Source: Sphingomonas sp. M1-B02
GTDB lineage: Bacteria; Pseudomonadota; Alphaproteobacteria; Sphingomonadales; Sphingomonadaceae
Reading direction: 5' to 3'
Assembly: GCF_026167525.1 (NCBI RefSeq)
Contig: NZ_CP110679.1
Span: 2,281,501-2,345,500 of the forward strand
Length of the DNA: 64,000 bases
Shown here: positions 38,750 through 48,877 of the stretch, piece after piece
Layout of the letters: each line of letters opens with the position of its first letter
How positions within the stretch are numbered: position 1 is the stretch's first letter
Translations under genes and position numbers: made by a program
Notes under the pieces: model-generated
What the model was told of the DNA's origin: nothing
The model's database searches: none
What the model saw: only the letters and a program-made list of their open reading frames with translations

Positions 38750-38898
38750 AGGATGAGCTGGATAACTCTCTATATTTGTTGAGACGTAATTTCCATCGTT
38801 CCCATCCCGCGGCCTCGGGCAGCTCCTGTCCCTTACGGAGAGGACAGACGGTCGAAGCGCCTTGGGCTAGCGCGGAACCAAACCCGGGAGAGACGTGA

Positions 38899-39801
38899 AT
38901 GCTAGCCGATAACAAAGTCATCATCACCGTCGCCATCAACGGCGGCATGCAGCAGGATCGCGATGGCGCAGTCGTGCCGAAGCAGCCCGCCGAGATCGGC
39001 GAGGCGGCGGCGCGCTGCTACGAAGCCGGCGCATCGATGGTCCATTTCCATGCGCGGGGGCCCGATGGCGCCAATAGCGGCGACAAGGCGATCTATGCCG
39101 AGGCGATTCGCGAGATTCGCGCGCGCTCGCCGATCCTCGTCCAGACGACCAACGGCATCGGCGTGCGCCGCGATCCGGCGACGGGCCAGCTACACTGGCC
39201 GTCGGACGAAGAGCGGCTGGGCATCCTCCAAATCGATCCGCCGCAGGATCTTTTCGGCATCGCAGCCGGATCGGCCGATTTCTACAATCCGGGCGGCAAC
39301 TATCCCGGCGAGACGCCCTATGTGAACTCGCCCGAGCTGCTGAAGAGCACGATCAAGGCAGTTTATGCGCGCGGCTCGGCGCTCGAATATGAAGTCGTCG
39401 AGGCAAGCGCGCTGCACCGGCTGCTGCGCTACGCCAATGAAGGCATTTTCGATCGCGACCGCGACAATATGTGGCTGCTCCACGGCGGCGGCTTCGGCGC
39501 CACCCCCGCGATCGCGCGCAACGTCATCTTCTCGATCGACGAAGGCCTTCGGCTGTTCCCCAAGGCGATCGTCGGCGTCACCGCGACCGGGCGCGACATG
39601 TTCCGCTTCGTGACGCTGGGCCTGGCGATGGACTGCGATCTGGTCCGCGTCGGCCTGGAAGACAGCATCCATCTGCCCGACGGATCGGTCGCGCGCGACA
39701 ATGTCGACATGGTGCGTGCCGCCGTCGAGATCGCGAAGATCTATGGTGCCAAGCCGGCCACGGTCGAGGAGGCACGGGCGCGGTTCGGCCTGAAATCCTG
39801 A
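38899..39801 (+). CDS. beta-keto acid cleavage enzyme (BKACE, DUF849 family)
   Basis: A 300-residue Zn-dependent TIM-barrel enzyme. Family members condense a beta-keto acid with acetyl-CoA and split it to acetoacetate and a new acyl-CoA. Visible: VAINGG near the N-terminus, the zinc pair His49/His51 in MVHFHARGPDG, and VGVTATGRDMFRF with VRVGLEDS placing the conserved Glu near residue 254. All key residues seem intact. GGGAGAG precedes the ATG at 38899. It leads a unit with a TonB receptor and MFS porter and may act late in ring-fission product breakdown; the actual keto acid is unknown. Confidence 0.9.
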   Translation: MLADNKVIITVAINGGMQQDRDGAVVPKQPAEIGEAAARCYEAGASMVHFHARGPDGANSGDKAIYAEAIREIRARSPILVQTTNGIGVRRDPATGQLHWPSDEERLGILQIDPPQDLFGIAAGSADFYNPGGNYPGETPYVNSPELLKSTIKAVYARGSALEYEVVEASALHRLLRYANEGIFDRDRDNMWLLHGGGFGATPAIARNVIFSIDEGLRLFPKAIVGVTATGRDMFRFVTLGLAMDCDLVRVGLEDSIHLPDGSVARDNVDMVRAAVEIAKIYGAKPATVEEARARFGLKS

Positions 39802-39889
39802 CGGCTTCACTGTCCTTCGCGTGAGGGACAGAACGGGCTCGTCGGAGCCGGTAAGACACAAAGAAAATAGAAACACGATAGGAGAGCAT

Positions 39890-42136
39890 ATGTCGAACCG
39901 GCTTTTGACGCTGCTGACAGGAACTGCCTTGCTGAGCATGGCACCCGCATTGGCACATGCCCAGGATGCGGCGGGCGGCACGGCCGTGCCCCCCACAGCC
40001 GGTGCGTCGCAGGACGATCCGGTCGAGCTCGAGGACATCGTCGTCACCGCGCAGCGGCGCGAGGAGAACCTGCAGCGCGCCGCCGTGTCGGTGACGGCCG
40101 TCTCGGGCGAAGCACTAGCGACCCGCGGCGTCACGACCGCGGCGGAGCTCACCCAGGTGGCGCCGGCGCTGCAGGTATCGCCTGCAGCCGGACCCTATAC
40201 GGTCTTCACGATCCGCAGCGTCAGCAATTTCGGCGGCAACGCCTTCTCGGACCCGGCTATCGCGGTCAATATGGCCGGCGTGTACCTTGCCACGCCGACC
40301 GCGGTGCAGGGCCTCTTCTACGATCTCGAGCGTGTGGAGGTCCTGAAGGGACCGCAGGGCACGCTCTATGGCCGCAACGCGACCGGCGGAGCGATCAACA
40401 TCCTGCCCCAGCGCGCGCTGATCGGCGAGACCGGGGCGCTGCTCAACCTCGAGGTCGGCAATTACCAGCGCGTCGCGGCGTCCGGCGCGGTCAACGTGGC
40501 GCTCGGCGAGCGCAGCGCGCTGCGCGGCGCATTTCAGGTTCTCAATCGCCAAGGCTATTTCTCCGACGGCACCGAAGACGAAGTCGGCCAGGCGGCACGG
40601 CTTTCCTACCGGTTCGAGCCTTCGAGCGCAGTCACGCTCGACATCGTCGGCGACTATACCCACCAGGGCGGACGCGGCGGCGGCGCCACCGTGCTCAAGC
40701 GCTGCGGGACCGAGAATTGCTTCTATGGCGATCCCTGGACCAGCCTGTCGGATCAGGACGCGGCCTATGCGCCCGTCGCTCCGCAGAGCGAGCGGCAGTT
40801 CATCGACAGCCATTATTACGGCATCCTCGCGAATCTGGACGTCAAGACGGATCTAGGCACCCTGACGCTGATCCCGGCCTATCGAAAGTCGGACATCCGC
40901 TACAACAGCACCCAGGCCGGCTTCCAGATCCTCGAGGAGCAGCAGCCCGAGCAGCTCTCGATGGAAGCGCGGTTCGCCTCGCCCTCCGGCAACCGGTTCG
41001 GCTGGCTGCTCGGCGCTTATTATCTCAACACCAGCGCCACGGCCCGTTCGAACACCGAAAGTGCTGCGGCGCGGACCTATAGCGATCAGCTGATCAACAC
41101 GTCGGGCGAAACCGCGGCCGGCTTCGGCCAGCTGACCTTCGCGGTCACGCCTGAACTGCGCCTGACCGGCGGCCTCCGCTACACCTGGGAGCGCAAGACC
41201 AGCGACAGCGAGCGCTACACGGTGCGCAACGTGCCCGGCCCCGATCCGCTGATCCCGGTCGTTCCGGTCGGCCCGCCGGCGTTCGTCGTCGACCAATCGC
41301 TGACCTTCGACGCGGTCACCTGGCGCGCCGGTGTCGAATTCGATGCGGGGCCGCGGTCGCTGCTCTATGCCAATGTCGGGACCGGCTTCAAGGCGGGCGG
41401 CTTCTTCCTGGGGCCGGTGGGCGCCAACACCTATGATCCGGAAAAGGTCACGGCCTATACGATCGGGACGAAGAATCGCTTCTTCAACAATCGCCTCCAG
41501 CTCAATGCCGAAGCGTTCCTGCTCGATTATCGCGACCAGCAGCTCGGCTACGTCAAGCTGATCCCGCCCGCGGTGGTGCTCGTCACCGAGAATATCGGCC
41601 AGGTCCGCACGAAGGGCGTCGAGCTCGAAGCCGAACTGCTGGTGACCGATACCACAAGGCTGGGCCTGCAGGCGCAGTGGCTCGATGCCCGGGTCAACGA
41701 GCTGGTCTATAATACGATCGCCACCCCCGCCGCCTCGTCGCAATGCCGGATCACCGGCACTATCGTCGATTGCAGCGGCCTTCGCGCGCTGCGCTCGCCC
41801 GAATGGGTGTTCGCCGGCTCGATCGAGCAGCGCTTCCCGCTCGCCTCGGGCGACAGCATCGTCGCCAATCTCTTCAGCCGCTATGAAGGGCCCCGCGAAC
41901 TCGATATCGGCTATATCCCCGAAACCAAGGCGGGCAGCTCGACGCGGACCGACGCGGTGCTTACCTATCGCCTCGAAGGCAGGGGGCTGAGCGTCAGCGC
42001 CTTCGTCAACAATATCGAGGACAAGGTCGTCATCAGCAACGCGACTCCCAACCCGTCTTATTCGGCCAACGGCGTCGTCGCGGTGACGCTACGTGCGCCC
42101 CGCACCTTCGGCGTGCGCCTGTCGGGAGCGTTCTGA
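39890..42136 (+). CDS. TonB-dependent outer-membrane receptor
   Basis: A 748-residue receptor. Signal peptide ending ALAHAQD, TonB box-like EDIVVTAQRREENLQ, plug domain with LERVEVLKGPQGTLYGRNATGGAIN, then a 22-strand barrel type C-terminus ending in an aromatic residue (GVRLSGAF). GGAGAG lies upstream of the ATG at 39890. It resembles the receptor at 52486-54810 closely along its length, so the pair are paralogues. Placed between BKACE and an MFS porter, it probably brings an aromatic or lignin-derived acid across the outer membrane; iron-chelate uptake is an alternative. Confidence 0.93.
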   Translation: MSNRLLTLLTGTALLSMAPALAHAQDAAGGTAVPPTAGASQDDPVELEDIVVTAQRREENLQRAAVSVTAVSGEALATRGVTTAAELTQVAPALQVSPAAGPYTVFTIRSVSNFGGNAFSDPAIAVNMAGVYLATPTAVQGLFYDLERVEVLKGPQGTLYGRNATGGAINILPQRALIGETGALLNLEVGNYQRVAASGAVNVALGERSALRGAFQVLNRQGYFSDGTEDEVGQAARLSYRFEPSSAVTLDIVGDYTHQGGRGGGATVLKRCGTENCFYGDPWTSLSDQDAAYAPVAPQSERQFIDSHYYGILANLDVKTDLGTLTLIPAYRKSDIRYNSTQAGFQILEEQQPEQLSMEARFASPSGNRFGWLLGAYYLNTSATARSNTESAAARTYSDQLINTSGETAAGFGQLTFAVTPELRLTGGLRYTWERKTSDSERYTVRNVPGPDPLIPVVPVGPPAFVVDQSLTFDAVTWRAGVEFDAGPRSLLYANVGTGFKAGGFFLGPVGANTYDPEKVTAYTIGTKNRFFNNRLQLNAEAFLLDYRDQQLGYVKLIPPAVVLVTENIGQVRTKGVELEAELLVTDTTRLGLQAQWLDARVNELVYNTIATPAASSQCRITGTIVDCSGLRALRSPEWVFAGSIEQRFPLASGDSIVANLFSRYEGPRELDIGYIPETKAGSSTRTDAVLTYRLEGRGLSVSAFVNNIEDKVVISNATPNPSYSANGVVAVTLRAPRTFGVRLSGAF

Positions 42137-42141
42137 TCCCG

Positions 42142-43374
42142 GTGCGACCCGTCTCCAACCCCAGCGCGCCAGTGTCGACGCTCGTCATCGTCGCGACTTG
42201 CGCGCTGGTCTATTTCCTCGACGGGCTGGTCCATACGATCATGGGCCCGCTCGCGCCGGAATTCGCGCCGGCGCTGGGGATCGACAGCGCCGCGCTGGGG
42301 CCGATCTTCTCGGCCAATCTGATCGGCCAGTGCATCGGCCTGATCGCGCTGCCTCCCGTGGCTGCGCGTTTCGGCGATCGCTGGACGGTCGGGCTGACGC
42401 TTGCCGGCTTCGGCATCGCCCAGGCGGCGACCGGTCTGGCGGGGAGCGGCAGCGACCTGTTCTGGATGCGGTTGGTGACCGGGATTTTCCTGGGCGGCTG
42501 CCTGCCCAGCTGCCTGGCGATGGTGACGGCGGCGGCGCCACCGCAGCGGCGTGGGCTCGCGATCACGGCCTTGTTCACCGGCTATGGCCTGGGTGCTACG
42601 ATGGCCGGCATGGTCGCAGTCGCCTTCGTCGACCTGGGCGGGTGGCGGATGGCGATGGCGGCGATCGGGCTGCTCTGCCTGGCGAGCGCGTTGGTTGCCC
42701 TGGTCTTCCTGCGCGACGTCGTCGATCCCGACGCCTCGGCCGACGATCTCCAGACCAAGCCCAACCCCCTCACCTTGCTGTCGCCGCACTATCGCCTCGG
42801 CACCCTGATGCTGTGGCTGGTGTTCATCTCGATGCTAACGATCAGCTATTGCCTCAGCTCGTGGCTGCCGGTGCTGCTGGTGCGGCTGGGCTATGACGCG
42901 TCGTTCGCGGCGCTGGCGCTGTCGATCTTCTCGTTCGGCGGGATCGCCGCGGCGCTGTGCGTCGGACTGCTGATAGATCGCTTCGGCGCAACGCGAGTTA
43001 TCGTCGGCTGCATGCTGATCTCCGCGCTACTGTTCCTGGCGACCGCGCAGGTCATCGGGACCTCGTCCGCGCTCGCCTTGCAGGCGATGCTGGCGCTGTG
43101 CGGCTTCTTCGCGCTGGGCGCCTATGGCGGGGTCAACGTCATCCTGGCGAGCTTCTATCCCTATCGATTGCGTTCCACCGGCATCGGCTGGGCCAAGAGT
43201 ATCGGCCGGATCGGCACCGTCGCCGCGCCGATGCTGATCGGGCTCCAGCTGCAGGCCGGCATCGCCGAGACCACGATCCTGGCCTCCTTTGCCGCGCCCG
43301 CGCTGCTGGCCGCGATTGCGCTGGTGGCCATGAATGTGTTCAAGAGACCGGGAATCGCACCTGACCGGCCTTGA
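42142..43374 (+). CDS. MFS transporter, aromatic-acid/organic-acid porter type
   Basis: A 410-residue, 12-helix major facilitator. FLDGLVHTIMGPLAPEFAPALG in helix 1 and AARFGDRWTVG in the 2-3 loop resemble the aromatic acid:H+ symporter group, as does RSTGIGWAKSIGRIG in the C-terminal half. GTG start at 42142, five nt after the TonB-receptor stop, so both are probably cotranscribed and work in series across the two membranes. Substrate not determinable. Confidence 0.85.
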   Translation: MRPVSNPSAPVSTLVIVATCALVYFLDGLVHTIMGPLAPEFAPALGIDSAALGPIFSANLIGQCIGLIALPPVAARFGDRWTVGLTLAGFGIAQAATGLAGSGSDLFWMRLVTGIFLGGCLPSCLAMVTAAAPPQRRGLAITALFTGYGLGATMAGMVAVAFVDLGGWRMAMAAIGLLCLASALVALVFLRDVVDPDASADDLQTKPNPLTLLSPHYRLGTLMLWLVFISMLTISYCLSSWLPVLLVRLGYDASFAALALSIFSFGGIAAALCVGLLIDRFGATRVIVGCMLISALLFLATAQVIGTSSALALQAMLALCGFFALGAYGGVNVILASFYPYRLRSTGIGWAKSIGRIGTVAAPMLIGLQLQAGIAETTILASFAAPALLAAIALVAMNVFKRPGIAPDRP

Positions 43375-43398
43375 GCCTCAGGGCGGCAGGAGAGCCTA

Positions 43399-44175
43399 GT
43401 GTCCTATATCCGCAAGATCGAGGAGTGGCGTGCGCCCGTCTCGATGGGAGCGATCTACGAACGCTTGCTGCAAACCACGGGCACCGAGCAGTTCGGACCG
43501 GCGATCCATGATGCGGTGATGACCGTCACCGGCGGCGCGCGGCGCATCTATCTGTTCGAGGCGACTGGGCGCGAGAATAGCGACCTGCAATATTTCTTCT
43601 GCGAGCCGCGGCTCGAGGCGATGCTGCCGGCCTACAGCCAGCATTATCATAATATCGATCCGGTCTGCGATGCCTACAGCGCCGCCCCCTGCGTCAGCGA
43701 CATCGCGATCCAGCGGATCCGGCCCGAGGATATCGGCTCGGACGAGTTTCGCCGCCGCTTCTTCGATCAGGCCGGGATCGTCGAGCGCGTCTCGATCATC
43801 CAGCGCGGCGCGCATGCCTGGCGCGTGATCAACGTCGCCCGCCATCGCTCGACCGGCATCTTCAGCGACGGCGAGCTCGACGCGCTGCTCGGGCTCGCGC
43901 GGCTGGCGCTGCCGATGCTGCCGCTCAATCGCCGCCGCGCGCTGGCGCGGTCGCCGAGCGCGCAGCATGTCGAAGACCGGCTGCACCTGCTTTGCCCGAG
44001 CCTCACCCGGCGCGAGCAGGAGGTGTGCGCGCGCGCGACGGTCGGCATGTCGGTCGAGGCGACCGCGATCGACCTCGGCATCGCGAAGACCAGCGTAATG
44101 ACCTATCGCAAGCGCAGCTACCAGCGTCTGGGGATCACGAGCGTGCACGAGCTTTGCGCGCTTCTCGCGCATTGA
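43399..44175 (+). CDS. LuxR-family transcriptional regulator
   Basis: A 258-residue regulator. The C-terminal HTH (about 195-250) reads LTRREQEVCARATVGMSVEA and then IAKTSVMTYRKRSYQRLGI. The N-terminal domain (about 30-180) has YSQHYHNIDPV, reminiscent of the DP motif of autoinducer-binding LuxR proteins, but the full ligand-residue set is not evident. No luxI-like gene is in the window, so sensing of a catabolic effector is as likely as an acyl-homoserine lactone. GTG start with AGGAGA about 6 nt upstream. Confidence 0.87.
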   Translation: MSYIRKIEEWRAPVSMGAIYERLLQTTGTEQFGPAIHDAVMTVTGGARRIYLFEATGRENSDLQYFFCEPRLEAMLPAYSQHYHNIDPVCDAYSAAPCVSDIAIQRIRPEDIGSDEFRRRFFDQAGIVERVSIIQRGAHAWRVINVARHRSTGIFSDGELDALLGLARLALPMLPLNRRRALARSPSAQHVEDRLHLLCPSLTRREQEVCARATVGMSVEATAIDLGIAKTSVMTYRKRSYQRLGITSVHELCALLAH

Positions 44176-44211
44176 GGCATCGCCAATCGCGCTGCTTGAC
44201 GGAGGAAGTCG

Positions 44212-44410
44212 GCACGTCCCGCAACCCTTAGGCGCGGTGGGCGCGACCGCACGCTGGTGGCGGTGAGCGACGTCCGAATGCCGCGCGATCGAGATGATCG
44301 CCGGCGGCGGGCCCAGACCCCCTTCCTGACTTTCGGCAGCCGCGTCGCGATGCGCGCGGGCGAAGGGCGTCGTCGTTCGGGGAATCGATCAGCGGGTGAT
44401 GGCGGGCTGA
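44212..44410 (+). pseudogene. decayed remnant of a fumarylacetoacetate-hydrolase-family gene
   Basis: Two fragments of a gene closely related to that at 60127-61083 are joined by a large internal deletion. At 44215-44268 the DNA aligns without gaps to the first codons of the intact gene (encoding ATLRRGGRDRTLVAV against ATLKRGGRDGTLVAV), but the start codon is lost. After about position 44271 it jumps to the last 45 or so codons (RAIEMIAGGG, FGSRVAMRAGEG, IDQRVMAG), with small indels that break the frame. More than 200 codons are missing. It ends at TGA 44408-44410. It lies between luxR and ligB and takes the place of a real gene there. Confidence 0.85.
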
Positions 44411-44435
44411 CGGCAGGCGGGGCGTTTGCGAGGGG

Positions 44436-45758
<1,323 letters not shown>

Positions 45759-45759
<1 letters not shown>

Positions 45760-46649
45760 CAATTCTGTCCTTGTGGGGCGCAGCCATGCTTCGCCTGAAA
45801 ATCGCGGACCCATTCGGCGGTCGCGCGCAGGCCGCCGAACGGATAGAAATGGAGCAGGACATCGCCATGCCGCGCCGGATCGAAGCGCGCGGCGAGTTCC
45901 TCGACCAACTTGTCCGGCCCGGCGTTCGACAGCAATCGCGTCACCGACAACCCGTACTTTGACATTACCGAAGCCGAAGCCCCGACGCCGCAGCGCGCCG
46001 CGAAGCTCAGCAGCCGCTTTACGCTGGCGGGCCCCGGAATGCCGAGCCGGATCGTCGCATCGATCCCCGCCTCGCGCATCTGCTCGACCCAATCGAGCAT
46101 CGGCCCGGCGTTGAACCCGAACTGGGTGACGATCGCGAAATCATGGCCGCCCTGGAGCAGCAAATCGCGCTTGTCGCGCGTCGCCTGCCAGATCTTGTCG
46201 TTGCCGATATCGGCATGTCCCTCGGGATAGCCCGAAATGCCGACGCGCTTGATGCCATGCTCGGCGAGCATGCCTGAGCGGATCAGCGCCAGCGCATCGG
46301 GGTAAGGCCCCATCGGCTCGGGCGGATCGCCCGCGACGACGAAGGCGTGATCGTTGCCGACCTCGCGCTGGAGCGCCGCGAGGAAGTCGCGGAGCTCGGC
46401 CTCCGAATGCAGCCGCCGCGCGGAAATGTGCGGGATCGGCACGAAGCCGAGCTCCTTCACGCGCCTTGCAGTCGCCACCCGCGCCTCGAAACTCTCGCCG
46501 GGGAGGAAGGTGACCGGCACCTTCGTCCCCGGCGGGATCAATGCCGCCGCCTCTTCGAGGCGTTCGGCGTCCTTGGCCGTGATCTCGACCGACCAGCGGT
46601 CGATCAATGCGCAGGTCTTGCTGATGGCGCGCACCGGTGCGTCGATCAT
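45759..46649 (-). CDS. metF: 5,10-methylenetetrahydrofolate reductase
   Basis: A 296-residue MetF-type flavoprotein. In this setting it would oxidise 5-methyl-THF, formed by the O-demethylase, to 5,10-methylene-THF. SVEITAKD holds the conserved active-site Glu (about residue 22); HISARRLHSEAEL, VVAGDPPEPMGPY, GISGYPEGHAD and TQFGFNAGPMLDWVEQM are family motifs. ATG at 46649 is preferred, with AAGG 8 nt upstream; a GTG lies two codons earlier. In Sphingobium SYK-6 metF also follows ligM. 29 nt separate it from ligM. Confidence 0.95.
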
Positions 46650-46678
46650 GATCACGGCCTTTTCAGAGGGTTAAGGGC

Positions 46679-48067
46679 TCAGGCGGGCTGCTTGGTGCGC
46701 CAGCTCTCGGCATAGGCGTCGCGCGCGACTTCCGAATAAGGCACCGGGCTGACCACGGCCTTGATCTCGGTCTGGACGTGGCGCTCGACCGTGGGCTTGC
46801 GCGTGCCGCCGTCGGGCTCTCCCCACAGCAGCGTCACTTCGGTGCCCGGCTCGGCAAACTTCTCTTCGACCATCGCGAGGGTCAGCATGCGGCCCTCGTT
46901 CCAGCTATAGCCGATCCAGGTCGAAAGCCCGACCGTCTGGCCATCGACGAGCACGCAATCATAGGGGTGCATCGAATAGACCGCCGAGGGGAATTCCATG
47001 AACTTGGCGCGATCGCCCTTGCTGAACATCGAGCTCATCACCCGCAGCACGTCTTCATTGTCGAGCGCGAGCGTCACCTTGCGGCGATGCGGACCCTCGG
47101 CCATTTTCTCGAGCGCTTCGCGGCCGATGAAATCATGGTCGAACTTGACGAACGGGCCATAGCCCAGGTCCCACGGCGTCAGATAATAATCCTCGACGCT
47201 CGCGCCGACGAAGCTGCCGCCGATCGAGGCCTTGGCTTCGTACGACGTCGCGGGCAGCCATTCGCGATACGCCTTCAGGCTCTCGCCGGTATAGACCGCG
47301 GGCAGCGGCGACGGGATCCAGCCCGATTCGAGCGTGTTCGACGAATAGGTCCGCCCGCCGACCAGCTTCATGTCATGCGGCTTGCCGGCCTCGACCAATG
47401 CGGCGTGAACCGCCTTATAGTCTTCCCACGGTCCGAACAGCTCGTAGCCCGGCTGCCCGGCCATGCCGTGGCGCAGCGCGCGCACGTCCTTGCCGGCGAT
47501 CTTGAGCGTGGTCATGTTGAAGAATTTGAGCACCGGCACTTCGCCGCCGACCGCGTCGTTCATCACCTTGAACGCATTGGGCCCCTGGACCTGGAAGCGA
47601 TAGGATTTGCGCTTGCCGTCGCTGCGCATCGCGGTGCGCTCGTCGCGCTCGAGCGTGACGTCCCAATCGCCGGTGGCGACATGATATTCGATCCATTCGG
47701 CGCAGGGCGCGCGGCCGACCAGGTTGAACGAATTCTCGGCGAGATAGAAGAGGATGCCGTCGCCGATGACATAGCCCTCTGGCGTGACCGGCACCCACTG
47801 CTTGGCCTTGTCGACGGTGAAGCCCTTGAAGCTGTTCACGCCCAGATAGTTGAGCAAGGCGAACGCATCGGGGCCCTGGATCGCCAGATCGACCATGTGG
47901 TAGCTCTGGTTGAACAGCACGGCGCTATGCTGCCAGGCCCATTGCTCCTCGCGCCAGTTGGAATATTCGGCGGGCACGCCGGGATAGGCATTGGGGCCGG
48001 TCTGCTGGTTGCGCAGCAGTTCGACGATGTCGCCGGCCTGGCCCAGAACCTGTTCAAGATTGCTCAT
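46679..48067 (-). CDS. ligM: tetrahydrofolate-dependent aromatic O-demethylase (LigM/DesA family)
   Basis: A 462-residue GcvT-fold protein. LigM (vanillate and 3-O-methylgallate) and DesA (syringate) move the methoxyl methyl group to THF, giving 5-methyl-THF and a catechol. GVPAEYSNWREEQWAWQHSAVLFNQSYHMVDL is the family N-terminus; RALRHGMAGQPGYELFGPWEDY and GGRTYSSNTLESGWIPSPLPAVYTG contain residues in the region of the LigM active-site Tyr. AGGA lies about 6 nt before the ATG. The symbol reflects family; whether vanillate, syringate or 3-O-methylgallate is used is not shown. Confidence 0.9.
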   Translation of the reverse strand: MSNLEQVLGQAGDIVELLRNQQTGPNAYPGVPAEYSNWREEQWAWQHSAVLFNQSYHMVDLAIQGPDAFALLNYLGVNSFKGFTVDKAKQWVPVTPEGYVIGDGILFYLAENSFNLVGRAPCAEWIEYHVATGDWDVTLERDERTAMRSDGKRKSYRFQVQGPNAFKVMNDAVGGEVPVLKFFNMTTLKIAGKDVRALRHGMAGQPGYELFGPWEDYKAVHAALVEAGKPHDMKLVGGRTYSSNTLESGWIPSPLPAVYTGESLKAYREWLPATSYEAKASIGGSFVGASVEDYYLTPWDLGYGPFVKFDHDFIGREALEKMAEGPHRRKVTLALDNEDVLRVMSSMFSKGDRAKFMEFPSAVYSMHPYDCVLVDGQTVGLSTWIGYSWNEGRMLTLAMVEEKFAEPGTEVTLLWGEPDGGTRKPTVERHVQTEIKAVVSPVPYSEVARDAYAESWRTKQPA

Positions 48068-48797
48068 ATTCGTCCTCTCGGTTGATTGCTTCTTCGGGTT
48101 CTAGCCAGCGGCGGAGCGCGGCGGTGACCGCCTGTGGCGCTTCGACCGGCGCCATGTGGCCGCTGTCTTCGAATATGGTGAGGATGCTGCCGGGGATCGC
48201 CGCGGCGATTTGGCGGTGCTGCTCGACGGGGCTCCATGCATCCTGTCGCCCGACGCCGACGAGCGTCGGCACGGCGATGGTGGGGAGCAGGTCGCGTGGA
48301 TCGGTACGACCCAGCAGCGCCTCGATATGCGCCTCGAACATGGCAAGCCCGCCGCGCCGGCACATCGCGCGCAGCGGCTCGACGATTTCGGGCATGTCGC
48401 GATGCGCGGGGTGCAGCATCGGCAGCAGCCACGCATCGATCAGCGCTTCGATCCCGCGCGACCTGCCCAGATCGCGCTGGGCGTGGCGCTTGGCGGCCTC
48501 GCCCGCCGAGACGGGATGGATGCCGGTATCGAGCAAGGCCAGGCGCTCGACGCGTTCGGGTGCCTGGCGGAAGACCTCCAGTGCGACTCGGGCGCCCATC
48601 GAATGACCGGCCAGAGCGAAACGAGGCGGCGCGCCCGCAAGCGCGCGCACGGCCATCTCGGCCAGGCTGCGCGCCTCGCCATAGTCGGCCACCTGCACCT
48701 CCAAAGCGGACAAAGAATCAAGCTGCGGCGACCAGATCGTCCGGTCGCACCAGAGGCCGGGCAGCAGAAGCAGAGAGGGTGGCGTGTTCGCACTCAT
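48054..48797 (-). CDS. alpha/beta hydrolase
   Basis: A 247-residue alpha/beta-fold hydrolase. LLLPGLWCDRTIW is the oxyanion region, LAGHSMGARVALEV carries the nucleophile Ser, VGRQDAWSP the Asp and EDSGHMAPVEAP the His. It overlaps ligM by 14 nt and leads that operon. Possible roles are hydrolysis of an aromatic ester before demethylation or of a ring-fission lactone; neither can be proven. ATG at 48797 is favoured over upstream possibilities that run into the divergent regulatory gap. Confidence 0.85.
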   Translation of the reverse strand: MSANTPPSLLLLPGLWCDRTIWSPQLDSLSALEVQVADYGEARSLAEMAVRALAGAPPRFALAGHSMGARVALEVFRQAPERVERLALLDTGIHPVSAGEAAKRHAQRDLGRSRGIEALIDAWLLPMLHPAHRDMPEIVEPLRAMCRRGGLAMFEAHIEALLGRTDPRDLLPTIAVPTLVGVGRQDAWSPVEQHRQIAAAIPGSILTIFEDSGHMAPVEAPQAVTAALRRWLEPEEAINREDEYEQS

Positions 48798-48809
48798 GAA
48801 AACTTCAGA

Positions 48810-48855
48810 TAGACGAAGTGCGTGCTCGCCGCTAGACGAAATGTATAGGCGAGCA
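48810..48855 (+). promoter_or_regulatory. repeat-rich divergent operator candidate between the ligM and folD operons
   Basis: Within the 80-nt gap, TAGACGAAGTG (48810-48820) is repeated as TAGACGAAATG (48833-48843), offset by 23 bp, about two helical turns. Interleaved with it is an inverted repeat: TGCTCGCC (48823-48830) and GGCGAGCA (48848-48855). Both one-carbon operons start from this gap, so a shared regulator binding here is plausible. No -10/-35 boxes could be fixed. Confidence 0.5.
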
Positions 48856-48877
48856 AGCAATCGAAGGAGCAACGACC

